Shown: piece by piece, positions 25,202 to 32,863 of the stretch
Position numbering within the stretch: position 1 is the first letter of the stretch
How the letters are laid out: each line of letters begins with the position of its first letter
NCBI RefSeq assembly: GCF_900142265.1
Contig: NZ_FRAH01000021.1
Coordinates: 1 to 48,052 of the forward strand
Direction: 5' to 3'
Source: Anaerotignum lactatifermentans DSM 14214
GTDB taxonomy: Bacteria > Bacillota > Clostridia > Lachnospirales > Anaerotignaceae
DNA length: 48,052 bases
Notes under the pieces: model-generated
Database searches by the model: none
What the model was told of the DNA's origin: nothing
Seen by the model: only the letters and a program-made list of their open reading frames with translations
Made by a program: the position numbers and the translations under genes

Positions 25202-26545
25202 TTATTTCCCTGCAATGTCCATTTCTCTCACCCGTACGGAGGGTGCCCCCTTGCCGCCGCTGGTGAAATACAGGTCATTTGCCGCTTCTGTGATGTTTTT
25301 CAGCAGTTCGTAAAAATTCCCTGCTACAGTGATTTGTTCCACCGCCTGTCCCAGTTTTCCGTCTGTCACCAGAAAGCCTTCTGCCGACAGGGAGAAATCA
25401 CCGGAAACGGTATTGGCGCCTGCGTGCAGCCCCGTAATATCCGTAATGAGGATGCCTTCGCCCATATCCGCCAGCAGTTCCGCCTGACTGCGCTGTCCCG
25501 GTGCCAGATAGAAATTGGTCACCGCTGTTTTGATGGGCGCTGTCAGCCCTGCTTTAAAGCCGTTGCCTGTGGAAGGCACGCCGTCTTTTCTTGCCGCCTT
25601 CCGGTTATACAGATATGTTTTCAGCACCCCATTTTCCACAACAGCCTTGTTGTAACAAGGTACCCCCTCGCTGTCAAAAGGCGTAGAGGCGTACCCCTCT
25701 GGCAGCAGAGGATCATCCCGCAGTGTCACACAATCTGCCGCAATCTGTTCTCCCACTTTTCCGCCCAGCATGGAAAATCCCTTCTGGATGTTTTCCGCAA
25801 AGAATACCCCACAGAATACCCCCAGAAAGTTTGCCATAACAGGACCATCCAGCACCACTTTATATTTTCCGCTGGCAATGGGTGCCGCGCCCAAATGGCT
25901 TGCGGCAATCTGCGCCGCCTTTCTGCCTGTTGCCACAGGGTCAAACTGTTTCCAGTCGTTTCCTTTCCAGAAGTAAGAGCCGGTCTTGACTTCTTCTCCA
26001 TCTTTTGCAATGGCACAGACGTAAGCCGTTACGCTGTTTTTTGCATGATAGAGGGATAAGCCGTAGCTGTTGGCAATGGCAGTTTCCATCCAATCCGTAT
26101 CCAGCACGCAGTAATCCATGGAGGCAATGGAATCTTCCCCTTTCAGGGCAGCATGCTCCATTTTCTTTGCCGCCAGTATTTTTTCTTCTGTGGTCAGCCG
26201 TTCCAGCGCCTTATTTTCTCCTTCCAGCGCAGGATAAGCGTCCCCAGCGTGATACAATTCCTCCCATTCGCTTTCGGAAAGGAGTTCCGCGTGTTCCTTC
26301 GCCGCTGCCACCAGATAATCCGCCGCCGGCTCTGTCAGTTTTTCCGTATAGGCATAGCCTGTCCGTCCCTGCCATGTGCCCCGGAAAGAAATCCCCTGCA
26401 ATGCGCTGTTTTCGTAATCGGAAACTTCTCCCTCCATAATCATGACTTCAAAATGTTTGCTGCCTTTATAATATACCTCGCAGTCAGAAAATCCTGCGGC
26501 GAGGGCTTTTTCGATGAGTATTTTCTGAAAATTCTTGTAATCCAT
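25202..26545 (-). CDS. TldE/PmbA-family partner protein
   Basis: 447 aa. Non-catalytic half of the TldD/TldE heterodimer, a peptidase that clears unfolded or modified peptides. The TldD-like fold is shown by EVMIMEGEVSDYENS at the N-terminus, DCVTLRDDPLLPEGYAST and ITDITGLHAGANTVSGDFSLSAEG split near the C-terminus. It has no HExxxH motif, as expected for TldE. It follows tldD by 9 bases in a recU-tldD-pmbA operon. Confidence 0.93.
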   Translation of the reverse strand: MDYKNFQKILIEKALAAGFSDCEVYYKGSKHFEVMIMEGEVSDYENSALQGISFRGTWQGRTGYAYTEKLTEPAADYLVAAAKEHAELLSESEWEELYHAGDAYPALEGENKALERLTTEEKILAAKKMEHAALKGEDSIASMDYCVLDTDWMETAIANSYGLSLYHAKNSVTAYVCAIAKDGEEVKTGSYFWKGNDWKQFDPVATGRKAAQIAASHLGAAPIASGKYKVVLDGPVMANFLGVFCGVFFAENIQKGFSMLGGKVGEQIAADCVTLRDDPLLPEGYASTPFDSEGVPCYNKAVVENGVLKTYLYNRKAARKDGVPSTGNGFKAGLTAPIKTAVTNFYLAPGQRSQAELLADMGEGILITDITGLHAGANTVSGDFSLSAEGFLVTDGKLGQAVEQITVAGNFYELLKNITEAANDLYFTSGGKGAPSVRVREMDIAGK

Positions 26546-26554
26546 TCTTTTCGG

Positions 26555-27937
26555 TTACCCCCTTCCGCCTACGGTCATTTCTTTGACCCGAATCATAGGC
26601 TGTCCCACATCTGTGGGAATGGAGCCGCTGATGCTGCCGCACATGCCCTGTGCCCGCTTCAGGTTGTTGCCCACCTTGTCAATCTGCATGAGGACTTCCG
26701 CCCCTTTGCCGATGAGGGTCGCTCCACGGACAGGCTCACAAATCTGTCCATTCCGGATGATATAAGCTTCCAGCACCGCAAAGTTGAATGCGCCCGTTGC
26801 CGGGTCTACACTGCCGCCGCCCATCTGCTTTGCATACAGCCCATAAGGCGTATCGGCAATGATGCTTTCCGGTGTGCTGTCCCCCGGAGCCAAAAATGTA
26901 TTCGTCATGCGGCTGGTAGGGGCGAAACGGTAGTTTTCCCGTCTGGCACTGCCTGTCACTGCCGCTCCCATTTTTCTGCCGTTCATACGGTCCACCAGAT
27001 AGGTTTTCAGGATGCCATTTTCAATGAGCACATTCCGTCTGGTGGGTGTGCCCTCGTCGTCCATGTTAGCAGAACCCCAGCCGTTGGGAATGGTGCCGTC
27101 ATCAATGGCTGTCACCAAAGGGGACGCAATCTGCTGCCCCAGTTTTCCGGCGAATACGGAAGCGTTTCTTGCCACAGCTGTGGCTTCCAGTCCATGTCCG
27201 CAGGCTTCATGGAAAATAACGCCGCCGAAGCCATTGTCGATGACTACGGGCATTTTTCCAGCGGGACAAGGCTTTGCCCCCAGCATGGTCATGGCAATTC
27301 TTGCCGCTTCTCTTGCCGTATCTTCCACGTTGATCTGGTCGAAGAGTTCAAAGCCCACAGAACCGCCGGGACCCAGATGTCCGCTCTGTTTTTCCGTTGC
27401 GGAAGACGCCACCGCTTCCACCGTAAAACGGCTCCGCACCCGTCTTTCTTCCGCCCAAACGCCTTCGGAATTGGCAACCAATACGTTTTTGGTCACATCC
27501 AGAAAACCCGTCCGTGTCTGGGTGATGGCAGGGTCATAGGCAAAAGCCGCCGCCGATGCCGCTGCCAGATAATCGGCTTTTTTCCGTTTTTCCACATCGT
27601 CCGGCAGTACAAAAATGGGGTTGATGTTCTGCCACTGACGTGTTTTCCAGTCCGGCAGACGCAAAAGATGGGTGCCCTTCACCGTGGACGCCATTTCCCG
27701 TGCCGTCCGCACCAGATTTTCTTCGGAAGTATCATTGACAAAGGCGTAAATGACACGATTGCCGCAGAACAAGCGAATGCCTGCGCCGTAATCCAGTCCG
27801 CCCAAAGCCGTTTCCACCTGCCCGTTCACCATGGCAATATGATTGCGCTTGGTCTGTTCCACATATAGTTCCGCAAAGTCCGCCCCTGTTTCCAGAGCCG
27901 CTTCCAATGTATGTTCCACCACAGATTTTTTCAGCAT
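26555..27937 (-). CDS. tldD: Metallopeptidase TldD family
   Basis: 460 aa. Catalytic subunit paired with the gene downstream. The zinc motif reads GVIFHEACGHGLEAT (HExxxH) near residue 255, with the third ligand expected in the C-terminal half around ENYRFAPTSRMTNTFLAPGD. N-terminal strand LDYGAGIRLFCGNRVIYAF and C-terminal RGATLIGKGAEVLMQIDKVG fit the family. It begins within the last 7 bases of recU (ATG inside ACATGCTGA), so translation is probably coupled. Confidence 0.95.
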   Translation of the reverse strand: MLKKSVVEHTLEAALETGADFAELYVEQTKRNHIAMVNGQVETALGGLDYGAGIRLFCGNRVIYAFVNDTSEENLVRTAREMASTVKGTHLLRLPDWKTRQWQNINPIFVLPDDVEKRKKADYLAAASAAAFAYDPAITQTRTGFLDVTKNVLVANSEGVWAEERRVRSRFTVEAVASSATEKQSGHLGPGGSVGFELFDQINVEDTAREAARIAMTMLGAKPCPAGKMPVVIDNGFGGVIFHEACGHGLEATAVARNASVFAGKLGQQIASPLVTAIDDGTIPNGWGSANMDDEGTPTRRNVLIENGILKTYLVDRMNGRKMGAAVTGSARRENYRFAPTSRMTNTFLAPGDSTPESIIADTPYGLYAKQMGGGSVDPATGAFNFAVLEAYIIRNGQICEPVRGATLIGKGAEVLMQIDKVGNNLKRAQGMCGSISGSIPTDVGQPMIRVKEMTVGGRG

Positions 27938-28488
27938 GTGCCATCACTTCCTTTCGGTTCCGTTTCTTCCAGATAGCGGGCAATGGCTTCCAGATAATGA
28001 AGCATGCCGCCGCCCTGCTGGAATATCTGATATTTCTTCTCAAAAGCGGCATAGGGGATGGATTTGCGTCCGCCTTTCTGTGCCGCCTCCCAGTAGACTT
28101 GCAATGTTTCCAGAGGTAAAAAATAATATTCCCCCAATGTGGAAAAATACACCAGCAAAAAGGCAATGCCCCTTTGTGCCTGAAAATCCTCCATAAACCG
28201 CAGCTGATGCTCGTGGATATTCTGGAGGGGCAGGTGCTTCTGTGCCGTTTCCTTGGCATCAAAGCATACAGGAATCCCCTGCACCACGCCCATGTAGTCT
28301 ACGGTACTGTTCTGGTCAAAGTATGCCAGCGTAATGGTGCGGCGTTTGTTGTCCACCTCCACCGGCGTAATGGGAGTGGGTATTTTCTGAAACAACGCCA
28401 GCCCTTTTTTCCGGTAGGATTCGTTTGTGAAATTGATGATTTCTTCTAAAGCGCTGCCCCGCAGCCCTCTGGAATTCCAGTATGCCAT
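27931..28488 (-). CDS. recU: Holliday junction resolvase RecU
   Basis: 185 aa. Dimeric nuclease cutting four-way junctions in recombination and chromosome segregation. N-terminal YWNSRGLRGSALEEIINFTN, the stalk/catalytic region with DYMGVVQGIPVCFDAKE (acidic residues and the catalytic Lys), and HEHQLRFMEDFQAQRGIAF are family blocks. Start at 28488 follows AGGAGG closely; an upstream Met would read through the leader. In many Firmicutes recU sits beside a penicillin-binding protein gene; here it heads a tldD-pmbA operon. Confidence 0.94.
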   Translation of the reverse strand: MAYWNSRGLRGSALEEIINFTNESYRKKGLALFQKIPTPITPVEVDNKRRTITLAYFDQNSTVDYMGVVQGIPVCFDAKETAQKHLPLQNIHEHQLRFMEDFQAQRGIAFLLVYFSTLGEYYFLPLETLQVYWEAAQKGGRKSIPYAAFEKKYQIFQQGGGMLHYLEAIARYLEETEPKGSDGTC

Positions 28489-28552
28489 ATGACCTCCTAG
28501 GAGAAAAATTTCTCCTGTTCTATTCTGCAAATTTTATTTTGCAGACATTATA
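28489..28552 (-). promoter_or_regulatory. recU promoter -10 and hairpin-rich leader
   Basis: TATAAT at 28552-28547 on the minus strand, with only a weak -35 (TTGCGC at 19 bases). The ~55-base leader folds into TCTGCAAA/TTTGCAGA and AGGAGAAA/TTTCTCCT; the second hairpin ends right at the AGGAGG ribosome site. Confidence 0.5.
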
Positions 28553-28582
28553 CCACAGTTTTGGTTTCCCGGCGCAACTATT

Positions 28583-29380
28583 TTAATGGCTGCCTGCCAG
28601 CTCTGACACCGTCACAAAACGGATGCCTTCTTTTTCCAGTTCCGGTGCCATTTCCGCCAAAACCTGTGCTGTCAGCACGCCCCCTTCCGGCCCCACATGA
28701 CCAATGGCAACGGCGCTTCCTTTTGCTTTGGCAATGTTTGCCGCTTCCCGCAGCCGTTCCTCCACCACGCTTTTTTCCGTGGTGCTGTCCAGAAATACAT
28801 CCCGTTCCAGTAAAGGTACCCCTTTTTCTCCTGCCAATGTGCCGCATTTGCTCTCCGCCGTGGTGACGCTGTCCACAAAGACGCCGCCTTTTTCCCGTAC
28901 CACATCCAGCACACAGCCCAATGTATTCGCGTCCTCCATGACTGCCGAACCCATGTGGTTATTGACGCCTGCCGCCTGTGGTACCGCGCTGTAAGCCGCC
29001 TCCATACACTGCCGGACTTCCGCCGCCGACATGCCCCGGCACACAGCACCATCCCCTACCCATTCGGGTTTTCCTGTCAGGGATTCCATGGGCATATGTA
29101 TAATGACCTCTTTTCCTGCCGCTTTCGCCTGTGCCGCGTTTTCCGCCGTATGGGAAGAAAAAGGCAGCACCGCCGCTGTAAAAGGAATGTCCAACGCCAG
29201 CATTTCCGCCGTTCCTGCGCCGTTGTAGCCAAAATCGTCAATGATGACTGCCAGTTTTGCCTCCTCCACTGTCATTTGTGCCGCCGGTACAAAAGCCGCC
29301 TGCAATTTCCCTGCTGTCCTGCCTGCCAGAAAACAACACACAAACAGCAACCCAATTCCCAGATATTTCTTCTTTTTCAT
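28583..29380 (-). CDS. Divergent polysaccharide deacetylase family protein (exported)
   Basis: 265 aa. An N-terminal hydrophobic segment (KYLGIGLLFVCCFLAG) is a signal or anchor; the rest is an NodB-like barrel of the divergent (YibQ-type, DUF610) group: KLAVIIDDFGYNG with the metal Asp pair, TAAVLPFSSHT, VIIHMPMES, GVNNHMGSAVM with the conserved His, and IGHVGPEGG. The group is thought to act outside the membrane on cell-wall or other polysaccharide, but substrates are not established. GGAAG lies eight bases before the chosen Met; a GTG three codons upstream is possible. Confidence 0.9.
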   Translation of the reverse strand: MKKKKYLGIGLLFVCCFLAGRTAGKLQAAFVPAAQMTVEEAKLAVIIDDFGYNGAGTAEMLALDIPFTAAVLPFSSHTAENAAQAKAAGKEVIIHMPMESLTGKPEWVGDGAVCRGMSAAEVRQCMEAAYSAVPQAAGVNNHMGSAVMEDANTLGCVLDVVREKGGVFVDSVTTAESKCGTLAGEKGVPLLERDVFLDSTTEKSVVEERLREAANIAKAKGSAVAIGHVGPEGGVLTAQVLAEMAPELEKEGIRFVTVSELAGSH

Positions 29381-29446
29381 GGCATCCACTTCCGTTTTTT
29401 ACCTTTATCCTATCCTCCTTTGCTCGTCCTTATGCCTTTTGGGCAG

Positions 29447-29482
29447 AAAAAAAGCCGGTATCCACAAAAAGCAGATACCGAC
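29447..29482 (-). terminator. Intrinsic terminator of the MATE gene
   Basis: GTCGGTATC / GATACCGGC with an 11-base loop and seven T on the minus strand, directly after the stop. Confidence 0.88.
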
Positions 29483-29487
29483 CAAAT

Positions 29488-30858
29488 TTATGCCATACTG
29501 TTTTTCTTCCAGAACCGAAACTCTGTCCAGATGAGCACTGCCGCCAGCAGACACGCCAGCACATCGGCAATGGGTGCCGCAGCCAATGCCCCCGTCAATC
29601 CGAATCTGCCGGACAAAATCAGCGCCAGAGGAATCAGGAAGATAATCTGTCTGGACAATGCCACCAACAGGGATTTCGCGGGCTTGCCAATAGCCTGGAA
29701 AAAGGACGCTGTCACCTGCGGCAGACCATACACGAAGAAGCCCAGCATATACAGCTGGAAGCAGAACACCGCAAATTCCAGATACAGAGGTTCATTCTTC
29801 ACAAAAAGCCCAGCCATGAAGCCGCCGCCCAGCTGGAAAATACCGAACCACACAATGGAAATGATGAAAGACACCGTCACCGCCACACGGAAGGTCTGTT
29901 TCACCCTGCCATACTGTTTTGCCCCGAAATTGTAGCCGTTGATAGGCTGTGTGCCGGATGCCACCCCAACGAACATGGCATGCGCCACCTGATAAATCTT
30001 CATCATGATGCCGTAGCAGGACAGGGCGATTTCACTGCCGTATTTTGTGACTGCACCGCAGTCTGTCATGAGGTTGTTCATGACGATCTGTGTCAGCGCT
30101 GTTGCCATCTGCATGCAGAAACTGGGGAAACCCAGAGAAAGGATACTGCCGCAGGTCTTGCCGGAGAGTTTCAGATATTTTTTATAGAAGGTGATGTGTT
30201 CAAATCTGGGAATATAGGCCACACAGATAAGCCCAGCCACTACCTGCCCAATGATGGTAGCGATAGCTGCCCCTGTGACACCCATATCAAAGCCGAAAAT
30301 GAAGATAGGGTCTAAAACCAGATTGATGCCTGCCCCAATCATCATACTTCGCATGGTATACTTGGGATTGCCGTCAGAACGGATGATTGCCGTAAATGCC
30401 ATATTTGCCATCTGGAAAGGCAGCCCCAGTGCAAGGATGCGCATATAAGTCACAGACAAATCCAGAACCGCCTCTGACGCCCCAAAAAGACGGGCGCAGG
30501 CAGGGCCGCCGATGATGATGACAGCTGCCAGAAGAACCCCTGCCAGTATCAGCAGTACAAAGGCATTGCCAAAGGTCTGTTCCGCTTTGTCCCGTTCTTT
30601 CCTGCCCAAACAAAGGCTGATGTTGGCAGCACAGCCGTCCCCCACCATAAGGGCAAGGGCTGCCGAAATGGTAATCATGGGGAAAGCCACGTTGGTAGCT
30701 GCTACGCCGTTGATGCCCACGGCGCGCCCCACGAAAATCTGATCCACAATGTTATACAGACAGTTGACAATAAGCGTCAGCACTGTTGGTATGGAAAACT
30801 GCATCAATAACTTACTGATCTTTTCCGTACCCAGAATGTTTTCTTTTCCCGTTTCCAT
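29488..30858 (-). CDS. MATE-family transporter under FMN riboswitch control
   Basis: 456 aa with about 12 hydrophobic helices in two six-helix halves. N-terminal LLMQFSIPTVLTLIVNCLYN, the VDQIFVGRAVGINGVAATNV block and SGTQPINGYNFGAKQ in the second half are MATE signatures, closest in style to the MepA/DinF-type multidrug exporters. An FMN riboswitch and its terminator lie directly upstream, so expression should fall when FMN is plentiful, which points to a flavin-linked substrate instead of a general drug pump. GGAGGG ribosome site. Confidence 0.93.
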   Translation of the reverse strand: METGKENILGTEKISKLLMQFSIPTVLTLIVNCLYNIVDQIFVGRAVGINGVAATNVAFPMITISAALALMVGDGCAANISLCLGRKERDKAEQTFGNAFVLLILAGVLLAAVIIIGGPACARLFGASEAVLDLSVTYMRILALGLPFQMANMAFTAIIRSDGNPKYTMRSMMIGAGINLVLDPIFIFGFDMGVTGAAIATIIGQVVAGLICVAYIPRFEHITFYKKYLKLSGKTCGSILSLGFPSFCMQMATALTQIVMNNLMTDCGAVTKYGSEIALSCYGIMMKIYQVAHAMFVGVASGTQPINGYNFGAKQYGRVKQTFRVAVTVSFIISIVWFGIFQLGGGFMAGLFVKNEPLYLEFAVFCFQLYMLGFFVYGLPQVTASFFQAIGKPAKSLLVALSRQIIFLIPLALILSGRFGLTGALAAAPIADVLACLLAAVLIWTEFRFWKKNSMA

Positions 30859-30881
30859 GCCATTCCCTCCTCATTTTGCAG

Positions 30882-30910
30882 AAAAAAAAGACGCCTTTCG
30901 GCGTCCTTTT
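30882..30910 (-). terminator. Expression-platform terminator of the FMN riboswitch
   Basis: GGACGCC, GAAA loop, GGCGTC, then eight T on the minus strand, lying between the aptamer and the MATE ribosome site. Its place makes it the likely switch terminator. Confidence 0.88.
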
Positions 30911-30962
30911 GAAATTCTTCTGTTCTCTGGACAGCCGAAAAAATCAATGTCATTTCCATTGT

Positions 30963-31069
30963 ATTTCTTCTCCCATCCAGACTGTCTGTCGGCTTCGTAA
31001 TTTCAACGAATCAGCCTTTCGGCTCGCGGGCTGTTACCGCCGGTAGAGATGCACTCGTTTCCGAAGAAT
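30963..31069 (-). promoter_or_regulatory. FMN riboswitch (RFN element)
   Basis: On the minus strand: TTCTTCGGAAACGAG, TCTCTACCGGCGGTAACAG, CCCGCGAGCC, TGATTCGTTGAAATTACGA, AGCCGACAGACAGTC, TGGATGGGAGAAGAA. These are the conserved RFN blocks in the right order, and the outermost TTCTTC/GAAGAA arms pair as P1. FMN binding is expected to promote the terminator at 30882-30910. Confidence 0.96.
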
Positions 31070-31083
31070 GTGTCTTTGTTTTT

Positions 31084-31584
31084 TTATTTTACATCATCAG
31101 CAGGTTTTCCGCAAGCGCCGCAGAACTTTTGTCCTTCTGCCAAAGGTGCGCCGCAGCCGCCGCAGAATCTGCCCACTTCGCCGTCAGCGTCAGTGATTTC
31201 CACATCTCCTGCTGCCTCCGCCGCTTTCTGGGCAGCCCTTTCTGCTGCCTCCTGTGCCGCAGCTTCCGCTTCCAGACGTTTCTGCTCTGCCCGTTCGGCT
31301 TTTTCCGCTTCCCGGTCTGCCTTCACCTGTTCGATTTCCGCTTCCAGTTCCTTGATGCGGTCTTGTGCCTTTACGATTTTATCACAAATGGCTGTAGCTT
31401 CTTCGTCCAGCTGGTCGCCCATGACGAATTTTGCCCAGTAATACATGCCAAGCTCCCGCTGGTACTCATTGATATTGCCTTTCTGTATGACAATATCGCT
31501 GTTGATGCGGTTGATTTCCAGTCCATCATTGGCTTTGTCCGCCGCGGTTCTTGCCAGTTCTCCTAATTTATCCAAAAAAGCCAT
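31084..31584 (-). CDS. Coiled-coil protein with C-terminal zinc ribbon
   Basis: 166 aa. N-terminal AFLDKLGELARTAADKANDG, then a long charged helix (about residues 65-130, rich in Glu, Ala, Lys and Arg with EIEQVKADREAEKAERAEQ) that should form a coiled coil, then a zinc ribbon FCGGCGAPLAEGQKFCGACG at the end. Cytosolic; similar proteins are common in Firmicutes and are unassigned. Good AGGAGG site. Its last codons carry the -10 and -35 boxes for the riboswitch-MATE transcript, so the two genes are physically interlocked. Confidence 0.85.
   Translation of the reverse strand: MAFLDKLGELARTAADKANDGLEINRINSDIVIQKGNINEYQRELGMYYWAKFVMGDQLDEEATAICDKIVKAQDRIKELEAEIEQVKADREAEKAERAEQKRLEAEAAAQEAAERAAQKAAEAAGDVEITDADGEVGRFCGGCGAPLAEGQKFCGACGKPADDVK
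31086..31114 (-). promoter_or_regulatory. Promoter of the FMN riboswitch-MATE transcript
   Basis: TTGCGG (31114-31109), 17 bases, TAAAAT (31091-31086) on the minus strand. The -10 overlaps the last two codons of the zinc-ribbon gene and the predicted start falls just before the aptamer. Confidence 0.65.
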
Positions 31585-31800
31585 TTCCAGCGCCTCCTCA
31601 TTTGTTCCATTTGCTTTGTATATTCGCCAAAACATACGCTTTTTCCTGCAAAAAAGCAGAAAAATGCATCTGCTTGCATGAAATTTGTATCTTTCCCCCT
31701 GTTTTTTTCCTGTCCATTAGGGAAAGCGTCCGAAAATTGCTCCTTTTCTTTGGACTTTTCCTCTAAATGCACAAAAAACAACCTTTTCCCAAAACACCTG
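31585..31800. other. Divergent spacer between the zinc-ribbon gene and xpt
   Basis: About 215 AT-rich bases with a GCAGA/TCTGC hairpin near 31650. I see no clear -35/-10 pair for the zinc-ribbon gene, though it must be transcribed from here. No gene found. Confidence 0.4.
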
Positions 31801-31829
31801 TTTACATTGCAAAAATACTACCGTATAAT
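31801..31829 (+). promoter_or_regulatory. xpt promoter
   Basis: TTTACA, 17 bases, TATAAT. The leader is only ~50 bases, too short for a purine riboswitch with terminator. Confidence 0.88.
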
Positions 31830-31885
31830 GATAATACTTTATTTTGATACGGAACGTGTTATTGCAGTGAGAGGGAGTCTGAATC

Positions 31886-32461
31886 ATGGAGTTGTTGAAA
31901 CAAAGAATATTAAAAGATGGGACAGAAATCGGCACCGAAGTCGTAAAGGTAGATTCTTTTCTGAACCATCAGTTAGATATCGGTCTGTTTATGGCGCTGG
32001 GCAAGGAGATCCACCGTCGTTTCGGTCATCTGGGCATCAATAAGATCCTGACCATCGAAGCGTCCGGCATCGGCATCGCTGCCATCACCGCCATTTATTT
32101 TGATCTGGTGCCTGTAGTTTTCGCCAAGAAAGCACAGCCCAATACCATGACAGAGGAATTTTACGGCGCGCCCGTCAAATCCTTTACAAAGGGTACCGTG
32201 TCCATCGCTCGTGTATCCAAAAATTATCTCAACGCCAATGATAAAGTTTTGATCATTGATGATTTTCTTGCCCACGGCGAAGCAGCAGCAGGTCTTGCCA
32301 ATCTGGTAGAACAGGCAGGCGGCACTGTATGCGGCATTGCAGCCATCATCGAAAAAGAATTCCAGGGCGGCAGCAAAAAACTCAGAGATGCCGGCTATCT
32401 GGTGGATTCTCTGGCGGTCATCACCAAAGTGGAAGACGGCAAGATCTATTTCAAAGACTGA
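31886..32461 (+). CDS. xpt: Xanthine phosphoribosyltransferase
   Basis: 191 aa. Converts xanthine and PRPP to XMP in purine salvage. The N-terminal MELLKQRILKDGTEIG, FLNHQLDIGLF, LTIEASGIGIA and the PRPP-binding VLIIDDFLAHGEAAAGL are the Xpt blocks; length equals the family's. GAGAGGGAG ribosome site. In Bacillus xpt heads a guanine-riboswitch operon with pbuX; here it stands alone and no purine aptamer is visible. Confidence 0.96.
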   Translation: MELLKQRILKDGTEIGTEVVKVDSFLNHQLDIGLFMALGKEIHRRFGHLGINKILTIEASGIGIAAITAIYFDLVPVVFAKKAQPNTMTEEFYGAPVKSFTKGTVSIARVSKNYLNANDKVLIIDDFLAHGEAAAGLANLVEQAGGTVCGIAAIIEKEFQGGSKKLRDAGYLVDSLAVITKVEDGKIYFKD

Positions 32462-32481
32462 AAATCATACACGAAACAGAG

Positions 32482-32522
32482 GCACAGGGCTTTTCCAAAG
32501 AAGAAAACTCCTGTGCTTTTTT
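32482..32522 (+). terminator. xpt terminator
   Basis: GCACAGG and CCTGTGC enclose a 20-base region that pairs partly (TTTTC/GAAAA), followed by six T. Confidence 0.85.
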
Positions 32523-32727
32523 CATGTTTTCTCTCCCCTTTGTCCATCCGCAAAAGACATTCGGAATTTTTGCATATTTTGTTATATCATTGTATGTTTC
32601 CATTTTCCCTTTATGAAAGAATGTCAGTTTTTTCCATTTTTCTCAACACCTTCCCCTTACAACATAATATACAAAAAAATGTATGACACCCATGGTGATT
32701 TTTTCCATTGCTTTTTCCATTTACCCA
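32523..32727. other. Spacer between xpt and the sulP promoter
   Basis: Around 205 AT-rich bases; no gene, repeat or aptamer recognised. Confidence 0.4.
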
Positions 32728-32756
32728 TTGAGAAACCATCTGCTTTTTGCTATGAT
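32728..32756 (+). promoter_or_regulatory. sulP promoter
   Basis: TTGAGA, 17 bases, TATGAT. Leader about 100 bases, without a recognised motif. Confidence 0.78.
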
Positions 32757-32863
32757 GGAAGCGCATGTGCCCCTTTGATTGTCATGACCAAGAGACACTG
32801 GGAGCAGATGCATTTTTTATGTTTTTGAATGGATTTATGTGAAAATTTAAGGGGGTTTTTTCT

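Noticed and set aside
31836-31885. Purine riboswitch before xpt
   Set aside because: The leader is about 50 bases and lacks the aptamer core and a terminator.
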